Below, in pieces: positions 1-11,195 of a stretch of 64,000 nt of DNA. The stretch's first letter is position 1, and the number at the start of each line of letters is the position of its first letter. The notes under the pieces are model-generated. The model had not been told where the DNA came from. It worked only from the letters and a program-made list of their open reading frames with translations, and did no database searches. The stretch is from Nageia nagi (lineage: Eukaryota; Pinophyta), in contig JBITNC010000001.1 in the NCBI GenBank assembly GCA_050084985.1, positions 73,718,001 through 73,782,000 on the forward strand, written 5' to 3'. A program made the position numbers and the translations under genes.

Positions 1-750
1 TTTATTTTGTACTTGCATGACTTACTTGTTCAAAATCAACCATCACCACATGATCAAATATCACTCTATTCTAATAAATCTTTTCAATTCTAAAGTGTTG
101 ACTATATACCCACATTGAGGAGAAAACTAATGCTTGCAGATATTTACATAAAAAATATTATTAGTGCAATCATTATATTTATATAAACTAGTATGTTCTT
201 ATAAAAAATATCAAAAAATAAATGTATATTAGTAAATTAATAATAATTACATTTTGATTACACCCAATGGCTATATTTTCAACATCTTCATTTATATTCT
301 CATCTCCTTATCTTTCTTACTCATCAATTACTTCCTTCAACCATGACCTTGGACACTATGTTGGTCAATTTTCATCTCTTAGATATGTAGGTATAGGTGT
401 GCACCTTGGATTTTATTTATAAAACAAGTTACATTCTTCTATGAGTCCACTTCTTTTACTTTTGTTCAATTCAATCCACTCCTTGCAATATTCCATATTC
501 AAAATGACAAAATGGTTTATAGATTTAAAATCTTGATAATCTATAAAATTATGATGATAAAATATACATCAATTAGTATGTATTAATTAAATTAAATCCA
601 AAGTACATGTTATACATATTATTATAAATTAGTAACATCTTTAATATTGTTAGTACCTTTAATAAAATAATTTGTCCCAATGTATTTCAAAATCTCTCCT
701 TCAAATTTTTCCATCTTTATTTGCTTGCCATAACTTTGGTGTAGAAGGAT
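1..750. other. No gene recognised; AT-rich flank of the CACTA remnant
   Basis: Very AT-rich, with stops in all frames. By position it could hold the eroded 3' end of the CACTA transposase gene that lies to its right on the minus strand, but I could not read a convincing stretch of that family here. Confidence 0.4.
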
Positions 751-1139
751 GTATTTGAGAAATATATTTATATGTATAAAAAATATTATTGTACAATGTA
801 TCCCTCACCCATTGATCCTTCTTATCGTGATTTTTTTCTAACAAATGCTTTTAGTACTTATAACACCTTCTATTTCTATATCATATACTAGGTGAATCAA
901 TATATGAACTTGTATGTCCATAAGTATGTATTTAAGAAATATATTTAAATGTATAAAAAAAGATTCTAGTACAATGTATCCCTCACTCATTGATCCTTCT
1001 TGTCATGATTTTTTTCTAACAAATGCTTTTAGTACTTTTAAAAATCTCTCCACAAAAAATATGCTTTTAGTAATTATAACACCTTTTATTTCTATATCAT
1101 CTACTAGGTGGATCAATATATGAACTTGTATGTCCATAA
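751..1139. repeat. Tandem duplication of ~175 bp within the CACTA 3' coding part
   Basis: Two head-to-tail copies at 751-923 and 928-1139. Both run from a GTATTT(G/A)AGAAATATATTT start to a TATATGAACTTGTATGTCCATAA end. The second copy carries about 35 extra bases around 1038-1075, including a repeat of ATGCTTTTAGTA. The duplicated DNA encodes, on the minus strand, the end of the TNP2 block at 1215-930, so it arose inside the dead transposase gene. Confidence 0.8.
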
Positions 1140-3222
1140 AAGCAACAAACATTTCCTTTTCAAAGATACAAATAACTTTAGCAATTTCTTTGCACCATCT
1201 ATGTATTTTGCTCATAAATATTTACTTTCTAGTTAACCACCTATTGATAAAAATATTATATCAAAAATTGATATATATAAAACTTAGAAAATAAAAATAA
1301 TTTAACATATGATATTTGCATAGATTAGTACCATAACATGACATACCTTAGAAATATTGATAGTCAACCAATTACCTTTTTTTAGATCTGGAGGTAAATT
1401 CCTACATCCACAAATTGCAAGTGGAAAAATATGTTGTATATAAAGTTTTATATAATGAAAATATTATTAATCATTATATTTTGAAAACATATATATTAAT
1501 ACTAAGAAATAATTTCTATAGACATATAATATGATAATACCTTCAAGAAATTATATTTATCATAAGATTTTAATCCTAATATTTTACCATCAATAGTGAA
1601 TGCTTTTCTTAGAGATGATCCATAATAAGTTAGTATTTTAATAGTTTTAATAAGATTATGTACCATATTCATTTCTTCTTTAGACATTATCCATGATAAG
1701 TGAGCAAGTTCTCTTTTCATTCTATCTGATATCCATAAGGCACACTTTGTGTTGGTGTCTCTTAAGTCATTTCTTATATTAACAATATCAAATTCTATAG
1801 TTGTTGTATACCAATACATAAAAGATTCAACAATATTTACAATGTTTATAGGATCCATTAAATGTGCCACTAGTAAGTGCTTCCAATATAGAAGTTTATA
1901 ATATATTGATACTCTTTTCATGCCTACAAAATATGTATAAAGTCAATTATTAATTAGTAAATTAAGTAATGAAATTAGAATATTATATATATATATTATA
2001 ATAACTAAACATAATGATCACATATTTTGATAAAATTCACCTTTGGGTAAATCATCTTCATTAACAATAAAATCATTTGGGTCTTCATGCCATTATTCCT
2101 CATCAAACCTTTCCCAACATATGTCTTCACTTTGTTGGTACTTTTCCAACCAATCATTTGGAGTTGTGTAATTAGGAGTGGGGATGTAATCAAACTCACC
2201 ATCAAATTGTGATGATTTACATCCATGAAATTCATGATCCATTAGCAAATATTTTCTATTGCCAAGGTATTCCATCTTCTTCATCATACTTGAATACATT
2301 GTTATAAGATTTCTATACACCATGGGAAAGCATGATACCCTTTTGTATAAAGGCTTGTAAAAAATAATATTTTATAAATCATGATCATCATGTTAGAAAA
2401 AATTAAATATTTACAATGTTGAGGTTTACTTCTTATAATATGCATATATAATAAAAGTAGTACATAATACACTTTAACAAATAGTAAGTTCTAAAATTCA
2501 TGTATAGTCCAACATAGTATGCCATGTAGTGTAAATGAACTGTATTGGATAGGTCTAATTATATAAATAACACTATGAATTCCATTCCATAATTGTATTA
2601 ATTCATCAATTAATTGTTCAAGGTAGGTATCCATATTTTTCACCCAATGTTTTTCAAGAACTATAAGAGTCAACATCAAATGTTCCCTTTTTATAGACAT
2701 CCATAGGGGTAAGTTATAGTTGATTATAACAATAGGCCATAATGAATGAGTAGATGATTGTATGGAAAATGGATTAACACCATCAATTGTTAAATCCAAT
2801 CTTACAATCATAGGTTTCTATTGAAATTTATCTGGTCATGTATCCTTTATATGTCTCATTGCTTGACTATCTATAGAAATGTGTAATACATCATCTACAC
2901 TTCTATGTGTTGGACTTACACCAAAACATTCAAATTAACCTAGGAATGATTGACATATGGAGAACAACCTTTTGTGGAATGGTTTTTCCTTTTTTTCCTT
3001 CTCAATACCTATTTTTTTTACACTTTAGACATGTAATCAAAGTTGCATATGTTCCTCTATACAACATGCAATCATTAATATATGCATGGTACAAATGAAA
3101 CTCTACACCTACATCCTTCAAAATTTTACATGTCTTTCTACATGAAGTAGGGAGGACATTATCATCTGGAAGAACCTTCTCTTTTAGTAACCTATACCAT
3201 AAATAAAATACATATATATATA

Positions 3223-3312
<90 letters not shown>

Positions 3313-3560
3313 TGTATGTATGTATGTATGTATGTATATGTATGTATGTATATATATTAGTGAAACTTCTATCTGACCACCCATGTTTGGCTTTTAAATT
3401 CATCAAAATTAGGGTTATTGATAATATTGTCAAACATGCTTCTTTATATAGAAGGGTTTTGGAAGCACTATAAAAATTAACTTTTTCTAAGTTATCATCA
3501 TCATGTGTATGATGAGCATCATCATTTGGATATAATATCAACTCAATTACGTCATTGAAT
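920..3560 (-). pseudogene. CACTA (En/Spm) TNP2-type transposase, decayed
   Basis: TNP2 transposase is the DDE-type enzyme of plant CACTA DNA transposons. Read on the minus strand, conserved blocks come in family order. At ~3430-3370 lies the N-terminal motif with [13 protein letters not shown]. At 3180-3000 lies a zinc-binding block with HAYINDCMLYRG and CLKCKKNRY. At 2811-2491 lies the core (VRLDLTIDGVNPF, YNLPLWM, YLEQLIDEL, LCWTIHEF). At 2323-2093 lies the segment with MDHEFHG and SQFDG. At 1921-1502 lies the AHLMDPINIV..GLKSYDKYNFL block (DUF4218-like). At 1215-~930 lies the HLVDDIEIKG..VERFLKVLKAFVRKKS block. Stops and frameshifts separate the blocks, and a microsatellite sits in the N-terminal part. 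No CACTA terminal inverted repeat was found. The family call rests on remembered motifs and is strong; the exact ends are approximate. Confidence 0.85.
3227..3352. repeat. Compound microsatellite (AT)n-(GTAT)n
   Basis: About 26 AT units from ~3229 to 3281 are followed by a run of GTAT units to ~3352, with a few interruptions near the right end. It lies inside the N-terminal part of the CACTA pseudogene, between the SDRSF block and the LPDDNVLP block. The frames that read through it (Tyr/Ile/Thr/His repeats) are artefacts. Confidence 0.95.
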
Positions 3561-5420
3561 TCACTTGGTTCTTGATGATCATTAAAATCCTATATTTCTT
3601 CATGATCATTATTATCATCACTATTTGGATTTGTAACTACATGAATATAAGCTATTGGATTTCAATTTATCTAGAAACATGTATAATCCTTGGGTGAAAG
3701 CAAGAAGTTGAGTCCACCTAAAAGGGAAGTGGGAAAAATCAAAGAAGTTAAAATTCAATGTCAAAAAAATTGGGATCTCGATTTAGGTTTAGGATCCCAA
3801 TAAATATTAGGATCCTAATATTTAAAGCTAAAATATGTACAAATATAAAGATCCTAATATTTAAATCTCTAATTTTTCCTTAGATTTAAGATAAAAAAAG
3901 GCTTGGTGAGCCAACACTTAGCCTTGGACCTACAAGTATATGTTCATGGTAATTTTAATGGAAAATCTCAACTTCAAGCATGTGTTTGATTGAGTTTTTG
4001 GTAGAATTATTTCATGAAATTAAAACCCATTATAGATTAAAGAGTTTGGATTTCAAATATACAATTTTTAAAAAAATTGGATAAGATTTTATATTTTTTT
4101 AATTTTTTTTTAGTAAAAGTGGTCCATATACTTGAAATATGAGGGTGTCATATTTTTTTAATAAGTTTTTGCTAGGGAGTTATGAAAACAAATTATATAA
4201 GAAGGAGCTTCATAGAATTCTCTATAAGAATAAAAAAGAAATTGAAAAAAGATTAAGTTTAGATCAAATTATGGTGGATAGACATGAGAACTTTTCAAAT
4301 CCACAAACATGCCCATTAAAAATTAATAAATAAAATTGATTCAAAAATTATGGAAAAATATCCAAGATAAGCTCCAATTTGTTAGGTATCTTTTACTAAA
4401 AGGATTTAAAAAAAAACACCTTGATTTTAGTCAAATTATGGTATACTAACACATGCATGATATGGTAGAAAATGCTTTTTTTTTAAGAAAGTGGTTTTTG
4501 TTCATCCTATTGAATTTTGAATTCTATTATTTGGGTATTGGAAAAAAATATATATTTGAAAACTAGAATATAAGTGCTACATTTTCACCCTAGTGACCTT
4601 TTCATGATTTTATTTCTAAGTGTTTCAAATTTTGAGATCAATCATACCCAAATTTGTAAATCAAGGAAAACACTTCCACTTTTTGGCCTTAAAGTGGACC
4701 CAAATTCTTGCACCCATCCCCTTAGAACTTAATACTTCACATAGTCTCTTCTTTTATCTCCAATTTGTATTTATTTGATGCATAAATTTGTACATGTTCA
4801 AATGATCTTACATAACGGTCATGATTATTTGGTAATTACTAATATTCCCACCAATGAATTAGTCATAACAAATAATGAACAAGTATATCATAATATGAAA
4901 GTAAATAGTAATTTTGTTTTTCACAAGTGTAATATATATCATTTTTTTAAAGGTATGGTTATGATTAAATTTATCATAATATTACTTATTATTAGATGAA
5001 CAAATGCATCACATTATTCAATATCAACTATCCATTTTTCAATATCCACTATCTATAATTATTAGGTGGACACATGCATCATAGTTTTCAATAACAAATA
5101 TTTGATAAGAAAAAATCACCACTACCCATGATTATATCATTGTTTAGTACAATATCCAACAAGTAACTGTCAATAACTTTAACAATAATAATAATTCCAA
5201 TAGTTTTCTAGATATAGAATAACATATTTAAAAATTCATAACTTCCTATAAATACAATGTTATTCAATTATTACTAGAACTAGCTCATTTATCTTGATGC
5301 TTTGGTTTTGGTTTAGTTATTGCATTTCAATCTCTTAACTCTAAATGCTTCTTACAAGGAGGAATAGGTCTTTAGAAATTTTAGTATATTAACAGCTCAT
5401 CTCCAAGTTTAAGATTTATC
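3561..5420. other. No gene recognised; one short direct repeat
   Basis: AT-rich DNA with only short frames that match nothing I know. A ~60-bp direct duplication is visible: TTATTAGATGAACAAATGCATCA at ~4987 and TTATTAGGTGGACACATGCATCA at ~5059, each followed by a similar CAATA-rich tail. Confidence 0.5.
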
Positions 5421-5507
5421 TTTATTTTAGTATTATTGCCTTTTAATCATTTAATGTACTAAATATGATTTATTAAATAATTAATTAATCATTTTTAGGT
5501 GTCTACA
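5421..5507 (-). repeat. Possible 3' LTR end of a small LTR element
   Basis: This segment is repeated at 7427-7521. Shared words are CTTTTAATCATTTAATG, CTAAATATGATTTATTAAATA and AGGTGTCTACA. On the minus strand it starts TGTAGACACC, a usual LTR start. The bases just outside (5508-5520) read on the minus strand as TAGAGGGAAAAA, a good polypurine tract next to a 3' LTR. Only ~90 bp is shared, so the LTR's other end is not defined. Confidence 0.5.
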
Positions 5508-5739
5508 TTTTTTCCCTCTAAGATATGTAATGAAAAGTATTGAAATTGCATAATCCAAAAAAGTTTAGAGAAGAGAAAAAGATTTTCAATAGTAAAAGGG
5601 AATTCCCTTTTTGATTGATATGTCAAGTATGGTACGTTGTTTTGTGCTTTCTAAGTCCATTTTCTTTGAGTATAGAAAATGTGATTTCTTTTTGCATGTT
5701 CAAGTTTATAAAGCATTTGAACTAAGACACCCATTTGTT

Positions 5740-6610
5740 TTTGGTAAGGTTCCAATTGCAAGGTAGCAGTTTCTTGAAAGTCATGAAGGATTCTAATTTT
5801 AATATTATGTTTTTCTAATGTCCAATTTGACTATATCTTATAAGCATCACTAATAAACTTGTCAAATTATGCTTGCAACTTATCATCAAGATTATCATCT
5901 TGTACAATATTATTACTTGTATCATACTTACCTCTTTTAAAGTGATTAAGTTTTAGGATGAGGTACTCATAATAATCATGTAAATCCTTAGTTCCACTAT
6001 CCTCAACAACTATGTCACATGGAGCCCATATAGTTACCTCATGATGAACCTCTATCTTGGCCTCATCCACACCATAGGTGGTATGTTTGTAGGAAGGTAT
6101 GCCATTAATGGCATCTATATTAATGATATAAGCCCTTAGATTCATAAATATTGCATGTTCATATGAAAACAAACTATCTAATGACTATGATGCCATAGAG
6201 TTTTCCTCTAAGAGCTCATAATTTGTTAGAATATAAAAAATAGTTTCAGTATGACGAGTAAGAAAATATTCTAACCTTTATTTATTAGATAACACTTATA
6301 TAGATCTAACATGAACAAGAATTCTATCTAACTAAAGAATTTCACTATTACTTTCATTAGAATCACTATTCAAGCTAACACTTTCAAATTTAGATTGATG
6401 AATATTAGGGCCAAATCTATTGGGAGTTTCACCAATAATATCCATTTTCTTGCTAGATCTTGTAGACTTAGTATCAATAGAAGTATCAAGATGAGGTTCT
6501 TGTAGAGGTAGGTTAGGATTATGCCTAACACTTCTCTAGATATCATTGAAATGAACCTTCCCTTTGGATACCTTAGGGTTTCCTACATTTAGATCCTATT
6601 TTTAATATAG
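5740..6610 (-). pseudogene. Unrecognised decayed coding frame (gag-like?)
   Basis: A coherent minus-strand frame runs for ~860 bases with a few in-frame stops. The longest clean piece, 6172-5867 (101 codons), begins MFSYEHAIFMNLRAYIINID and includes a block with WAPCDIVVEDSG and DYYEYLILKLNHFKRGKY. It continues past the stop through FISDAYKI and DFQETATLQLEP. Upstream is a polar Ser/Asn/Asp-rich part. I do not recognise the family. Its position between two candidate LTR ends suggests a retroelement gag-like protein, but no zinc knuckle or pol motif is visible. Confidence 0.4.
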
Positions 6611-6619
6611 GTAGAATAA

Positions 6620-7426
6620 AACCTAGTTTTATCATTTTTTTAACTATTATTTGAAGAGCTTTAAAAGGAACAAATAATAGCACAAATGGATTCATAAAAT
6701 TTAATAAGGATGCCTAAATAATAGCACAAATGGATTCATTACATTTAACACAGATGCCCTAGTTCAATACCTAGGTGTATAAGAATATCAGGTTCACCAA
6801 AATGTAGACCCAAAAATGTGTAAATACATAAATAAATAAATTTGGTCTATAAATACAATGAATATCAACTCTATATCAGATTATAAGAAATATACATGAA
6901 ACATATAAACCTGATACAGAGTGGGGCTTGTAGCTAACTTATGTACAATCTCCAAAGTAGAACCTCAATGAAGCTTCAAAGGATTGTGATAGAAATTTAG
7001 AGAAGCTCTAAAAAAATGTTCACTATAATGGATGCATGAGTCATTCCTTGAAAATATGAACCTTCAGATCATGAAGGCACACATTGTTGGCTACATGAAA
7101 GAAGTATGCCATTGGAGGCATAAGAATGATGTTTTATGTGGTGTGCAAAAGAGAGATAATAGAGATCAAAGAGTTAACAAGTTCTCAATATAGGTTGCAT
7201 CATGAGACACTATAGTTTGATGTTTGGGACAACCACCTATTAGAGATATTTGATAAGGATGTCAACCTTCACCTTTTGTATTTATAACTTGTAAGGAAAC
7301 AAAAAGGGAGTAAAAGCTGACACATAGTAATAACAATAATCATTTCAATATTCAAGATAACTTAAAATATGAATCATGGTATATGATATTACATTAATCC
7401 TACCACATGGTGTTGTAAACAATAGT
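6620..7426. other. No gene recognised
   Basis: A short duplication is present: TAATAGCACAAATGGATTCAT occurs at ~6677 and ~6718. The rest would be the leader and LTR body if the 5421-7521 element is real. No primer-binding site was identified. Confidence 0.4.
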
Positions 7427-7521
7427 ATTTTATCTTGGTTTTTTAATTATTACCTTTTAATCATTTAATGCACTAAATATGATTTATTAAATAAACAATA
7501 AATCATTCTTAGGTGTCTACA
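7427..7521 (-). repeat. Possible 5' LTR end, partner of 5421-5507
   Basis: Direct repeat of 5421-5507, ending AGGTGTCTACA (TGTAGACACCT on the minus strand). Together the two copies would bound a ~2 kb minus-strand element carrying the unrecognised frame at 5740-6610. Confidence 0.5.
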
Positions 7522-7529
7522 TATTATAT

Positions 7530-8660
7530 TTGGATAAACTATCACTAGTGATAATATATGCAAGCTCATACCACCATTCCATAAATTTTTTGAAGGATTA
7601 AACACATATGATTTACCACAAAAAATGAATAGGTCATACACTTTTAGAAAAGAAGATTATTTAGGCCATGCACCATATGTTATTATTCATATGTAGACTT
7701 ATATAAATTTAATTCATTGAATAATAAATCTAAATCACTAGCACCATCAAATGGTAGCTCAACTAGCTCTTGATTTGCATAAGTACATGCAAGGGATATT
7801 TGAAGTTCTTCATTATGTCTCATTCTTACAATAGGTAGATTACTTGCATCTTGATTTTCATTTGATGAGTGTCTAGGTTGTGTTTTTAGTTTAACATTTT
7901 CTTTTAGATAGTTAGAACATATAGTAGGTATAACTAGAATAAAGGGGTTTTTGCATATAGTAGGAGGTATTGCACCCTCTATCTTTGCAAGGCCATCAAC
8001 ATCATAATAATGTATTTCTACAACCTTCCTTCATTGTCATTGTTTACCCTTACAACTTGAAAACCCACATAAAATATATTCCCTAGAATAGAGAATGATA
8101 GCATCATTACATCATATTATCTCATGATCAACCATTGATTCATATCTTGGGAAAGCACATTCTACTGGAAAACACTTTGTGGCTACATTATATCTTTCAA
8201 TTCTTCACTTAAGATTTTTTTAATACAAATTGCCTACATTTAGCCTAATTATTAAAATATCAATGTAAATAAGAAATAATGATAGGATTTCAAGGTAATC
8301 TAAAAATTAAAATATAATTAAATACTAATTATCTCAACATATTGATCATCTTCATATGGTAAAGATGGGTCATCACTAGGAATCAAGGTATCTTCATGTA
8401 GAATTATCCATATAAATAGAAACTAGTTAAATATTACATATTATTTAAATGAAATCTTACATTTCTAATGAAATTTGTATGAAAATTAATGATATGAATA
8501 TACATACATCCTATTATCATCAAGAATTAATGGTGTTATAATCCCATCCTAATCTGAATTGATTGACACATCCACCCTCATAGGGGGATGAAATTGTGAC
8601 AACTCTTCATCATTAGATGCTACATCACTCACCCTAGGACTCAACATAATGATAAAAGGT
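7530..8660 (-). pseudogene. Unrecognised decayed frame with possible introns
   Basis: Minus-strand segments look coding but match nothing I know. One starts at an ATG near 8648 and reads MLSPRVSDVASNDEELSQF, then after a stop DGIITPLILDDNR, followed by a possible donor GTATGTATATTC at ~8510. After a possible acceptor (AACTAG, ~8425) a second segment reads through DTLIPSDDPSLPYEDDQYVE. A third, 8170-7690, includes FPVECAFPRYESMVDHEIM and later EELQISLACTYANQELVELPF. Stops interrupt it. It could be a host-gene fragment or a second CACTA gene; I cannot decide. Confidence 0.3.
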
Positions 8661-8792
8661 AATGATGATATTGATGCAATGAAGACACTTGCCTATTTTA
8701 TAATTAAATAAATTTAGAAATAATATTTAGTACATTCCATTATTTAATGTTGAGATATTTTTAAAATATTCAATTAGAAATAAAAATGATGA

Positions 8793-9173
8793 CTTAGGGA
8801 CTTAAGATTTTGTGGTTTAAGGTTAAATATTTAGGGTTTAAGTTTTAATGTTTAATGTTCAAGGTTAAAGATTTAGGGTTAAAGAAGGGGGTGTAATGTT
8901 TAATTTTTAGTGTTAAAAACTTAAGTTTTAGGGTTTAGGGTTTAATGTTTAATGTTTACAGTTAACAATTTAGGGTAACTTTAGGATTTAAGATTCAATA
9001 TATAGGTCTAGGGTTTAGGGTATATGGTATAAGGTATAGGGTAAATAATTTATGATTTAGGATTCAAGTTTTATGATTTAAGGTTTAAGGTTAAATAAGG
9101 GTGTATAACAATGTTAAATATTAGGGTTAAAGATTTAAGATTTATGGTTTAGGATTCAAGATAAAGGTTTAGG
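8793..9173 (+). repeat. Degenerate interstitial telomere-like repeat
   Basis: About 380 bp made of variants of TTTAGGG and TTTAAGG/TTTAATG, with exact runs such as TTTTAGGGTTTAGGGTTTAA at ~8930 and GGTCTAGGGTTTAGGGTA at ~9005. The plant telomere unit is TTTAGGG. The array is heavily mutated, so it is an old internal copy, not a chromosome end. Confidence 0.75.
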
Positions 9174-9179
9174 CCATCT

Positions 9180-9388
9180 TCATGTGTATCAATTGCTCCA
9201 AAACATTATTCATTCTATCCTAATATCTATAATAAACCTTCATTATGTTTTCAACCCTTTTCCTAGGGCTTGAAAATCTCTCTCTTAGACCATGTCAATC
9301 CATGTATTCAACTATATCTTATCAAATTTGGATAATTATTTGACCAAATTCTCCTCATAGCCTAGGAATATCTTAACTCTAATACCAT
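9180..9388 (-). other. Primer-binding site and gag leader of a truncated LTR element
   Basis: On the minus strand, next to the LTR at 9389, 9388-9377 reads ATGGTATTAGAG, close to the initiator-Met PBS TGGTATCAGAGC. It is followed by a short frame with EENLVKQLSKFDKI and MNNVLEQLIHMKM, which resembles the coiled-coil start of gypsy gag proteins. The element stops where the telomere-like array begins. Confidence 0.45.
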
Positions 9389-10435
9389 TGTACTATACCA
9401 AATTAGTAAAATTATAATTTTACTCAAAATATACAAGTTTAAAAAAATTGAGATAGGAAAATTAGATTTAAAATATTTCACATTCAAGAACTAAAAGGAA
9501 TACTCAAAAATCATCTAAATTTTTTCCCAAGTCTATATGACTTATTACAAAGCTCAAAAGTTATTAAAGATTGTATAAATGGATAGACATCTAGCTTAAA
9601 AGAGCAAATCTAGCATAAATAACTCCCAAAATGCATAACTAGTTGGATATCTAAGTCTAGGAGTCAATATGAGTCTCCAAGTGATGATATCTCTCCTCCA
9701 AGGTTGAAAATCATTCTACTAGGGCATCAAACCCTCAATATGAATATTAAAATCATACCAAATCTCTTTATAAGATTGATGTACAACTAAAGGGCTTCTA
9801 ACTAATTGATGTAAAGCTCTAAAGTACCTTGTAAATCCTAGTTGGGTCCACTCCTATGAACATAAGGGTTATTATCATTAGTGTGTAAAACTCCTAGAGG
9901 GTTTTCAACTATAATAAGTCTTCTTACTATAGGTTTTGATACATAGGAAAGGATAAGAAGTGACAAATCACTCATTCAAGATATGAAAATGATAGAAGAA
10001 AAAAGATCCCCCCCAAATGGTGTGCACCTCTCATATGTAGTTAGAAGTTCCACTCATGTGTATAGATCTCACCTCTAGATCATACACAACTAAGAGTCCC
10101 ACATTAAACTCACAAATAATTCATTTCCTAATCCCAAATGATCCAAGAATACCAAAAAACATAGTAAAAGACACTCACAATGATCTAGAAGAGGGACATC
10201 TCATCTAAAATCTTACAATTTGACTTTAGGATCCCAAATATCTAACCTACAGAACCCCATAAATATTATCACACCTAAAATAATACATAATGAATCTTTA
10301 TTACAATAAATTACATCTATATGTAGTAAAACATGCTCACATATCTCTCTTAGGGAAGGGACGTCCCATTCAAAATGGTCCAATATAAATATTATAATGC
10401 AAAGATGAGTGCGACCCAAATTTGGGAATATTACA
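9389..10435 (-). repeat. Long terminal repeat (~1.05 kb) of a truncated gypsy-like element
   Basis: Begins TGTACTATACC and ends GGGAATATTACA on the plus strand, so in sense it runs TGTAATATTCCC...GGTATAGTACA with TG..CA ends. It sits directly beside a PBS-like sequence. No partner LTR occurs in the window. The boundaries are inferred from terminal motifs and the PBS only. Confidence 0.5.
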
Positions 10436-10784
10436 CAAACTAAGCAACTATGATGTCACATAAAGAAATCCCCATCAATGGAAGAAAATTGTGAATTTTC
10501 ATGCACACAATTGTAGAAATATGATCTCGAATGTAATTTTCAAAATGTAATATCTACTTTGTTTCTTGATGAAACCATACTATGTAACTTATAAAAATAA
10601 ATTGCAAAAGATACTCTATCCATTTCAAAATATGTACTACCAATATATGGCTTGTGGCAAAAATTATGGTTTTAAATAAAATCTCTCAAAATTATACACA
10701 TTACATGAAATTAATTTTATTTATTTATTTTTTAGTTTTATTCAATATTAAAATATTTTAGTATTTTCTCTAAAATTATGGATT
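10436..10784. other. No gene recognised
   Basis: AT-rich sequence with stops in all frames and no repeat that I can identify. Confidence 0.4.
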
Positions 10785-10792
10785 TGTTTGTT

Positions 10793-10975
10793 GGTGGAAT
10801 TGGTTAAGTGGTGACCATTCTATGAGAGAGGTCCAATGTTCAATTCCCCTCCACCTTGAAACATACATTAGTTGAACACACATTACAAATAAATTCCCCA
10901 CCTTAAAACATACATTACTTTGACACACATTACTATTAGAAAGGTATATTAGAAAACCTTTTTTTTCCAAAAATT
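10793..10975 (+). mobile_element. tRNA-derived SINE candidate
   Basis: A tRNA-like head at 10793-10855 starts GGTGG and ends CCACC. It contains an exact RNA polymerase III A box (TGGTTAAGTGG, 10801-10811) and a B-box-like GTTCAATTCC (~10838-10847) at normal tRNA spacing. A tail follows in which ~54 bp is duplicated (ACCTTGAAACATACATTAG.. and ACCTTAAAACATACATTAC..), then a T-run near 10960. The cloverleaf is too damaged for a working tRNA. No second copy lies in the window, so SINE is the best guess rather than proven. Confidence 0.45.
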
Positions 10976-11190
10976 ATAAGAATGCTCCAATAATATTATA
11001 TGTATAACTAAAACAAGACAAATCATTGAAAATTAATTATAAAAATATTAGAATAATATTATCAACTAAGATGAATTAAAAATTTTAAAATTGAATTGAA
11101 ATCATATTATGTAAAAAATCAATTCTACATGGCACAACTTCTTGATTCATTATGAAAATGAGCTGACATCCATTGGCCAATGCTAAAATG

Positions 11191-11195
11191 ATAGT
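11191..11195. repeat. Target-site duplication ATAGT (left of A1)
   Basis: ATAGT here is repeated at 17011-17015, immediately outside the two LTRs. A perfect 5-bp duplication is the hallmark of LTR-retrotransposon integration. Confidence 0.95.

Noticed and set aside
3184-3541. Frames encoding Tyr/Ile/Thr/His repeats
   Set aside because: They read through the (AT)n(GTAT)n microsatellite. Only the part upstream of it (3541-3370) is coding-derived, as CACTA TNP2.
5867-6172. Assignment of the 101-codon frame to a pararetrovirus or known gag family
   Set aside because: No diagnostic zinc knuckle, protease or RT motif is linked to it; the family name would be a guess.
10793-10855. Functional tRNA gene
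   Set aside because: The A and B boxes are good, but acceptor, anticodon and T stems do not pair properly and no clear anticodon arm exists.
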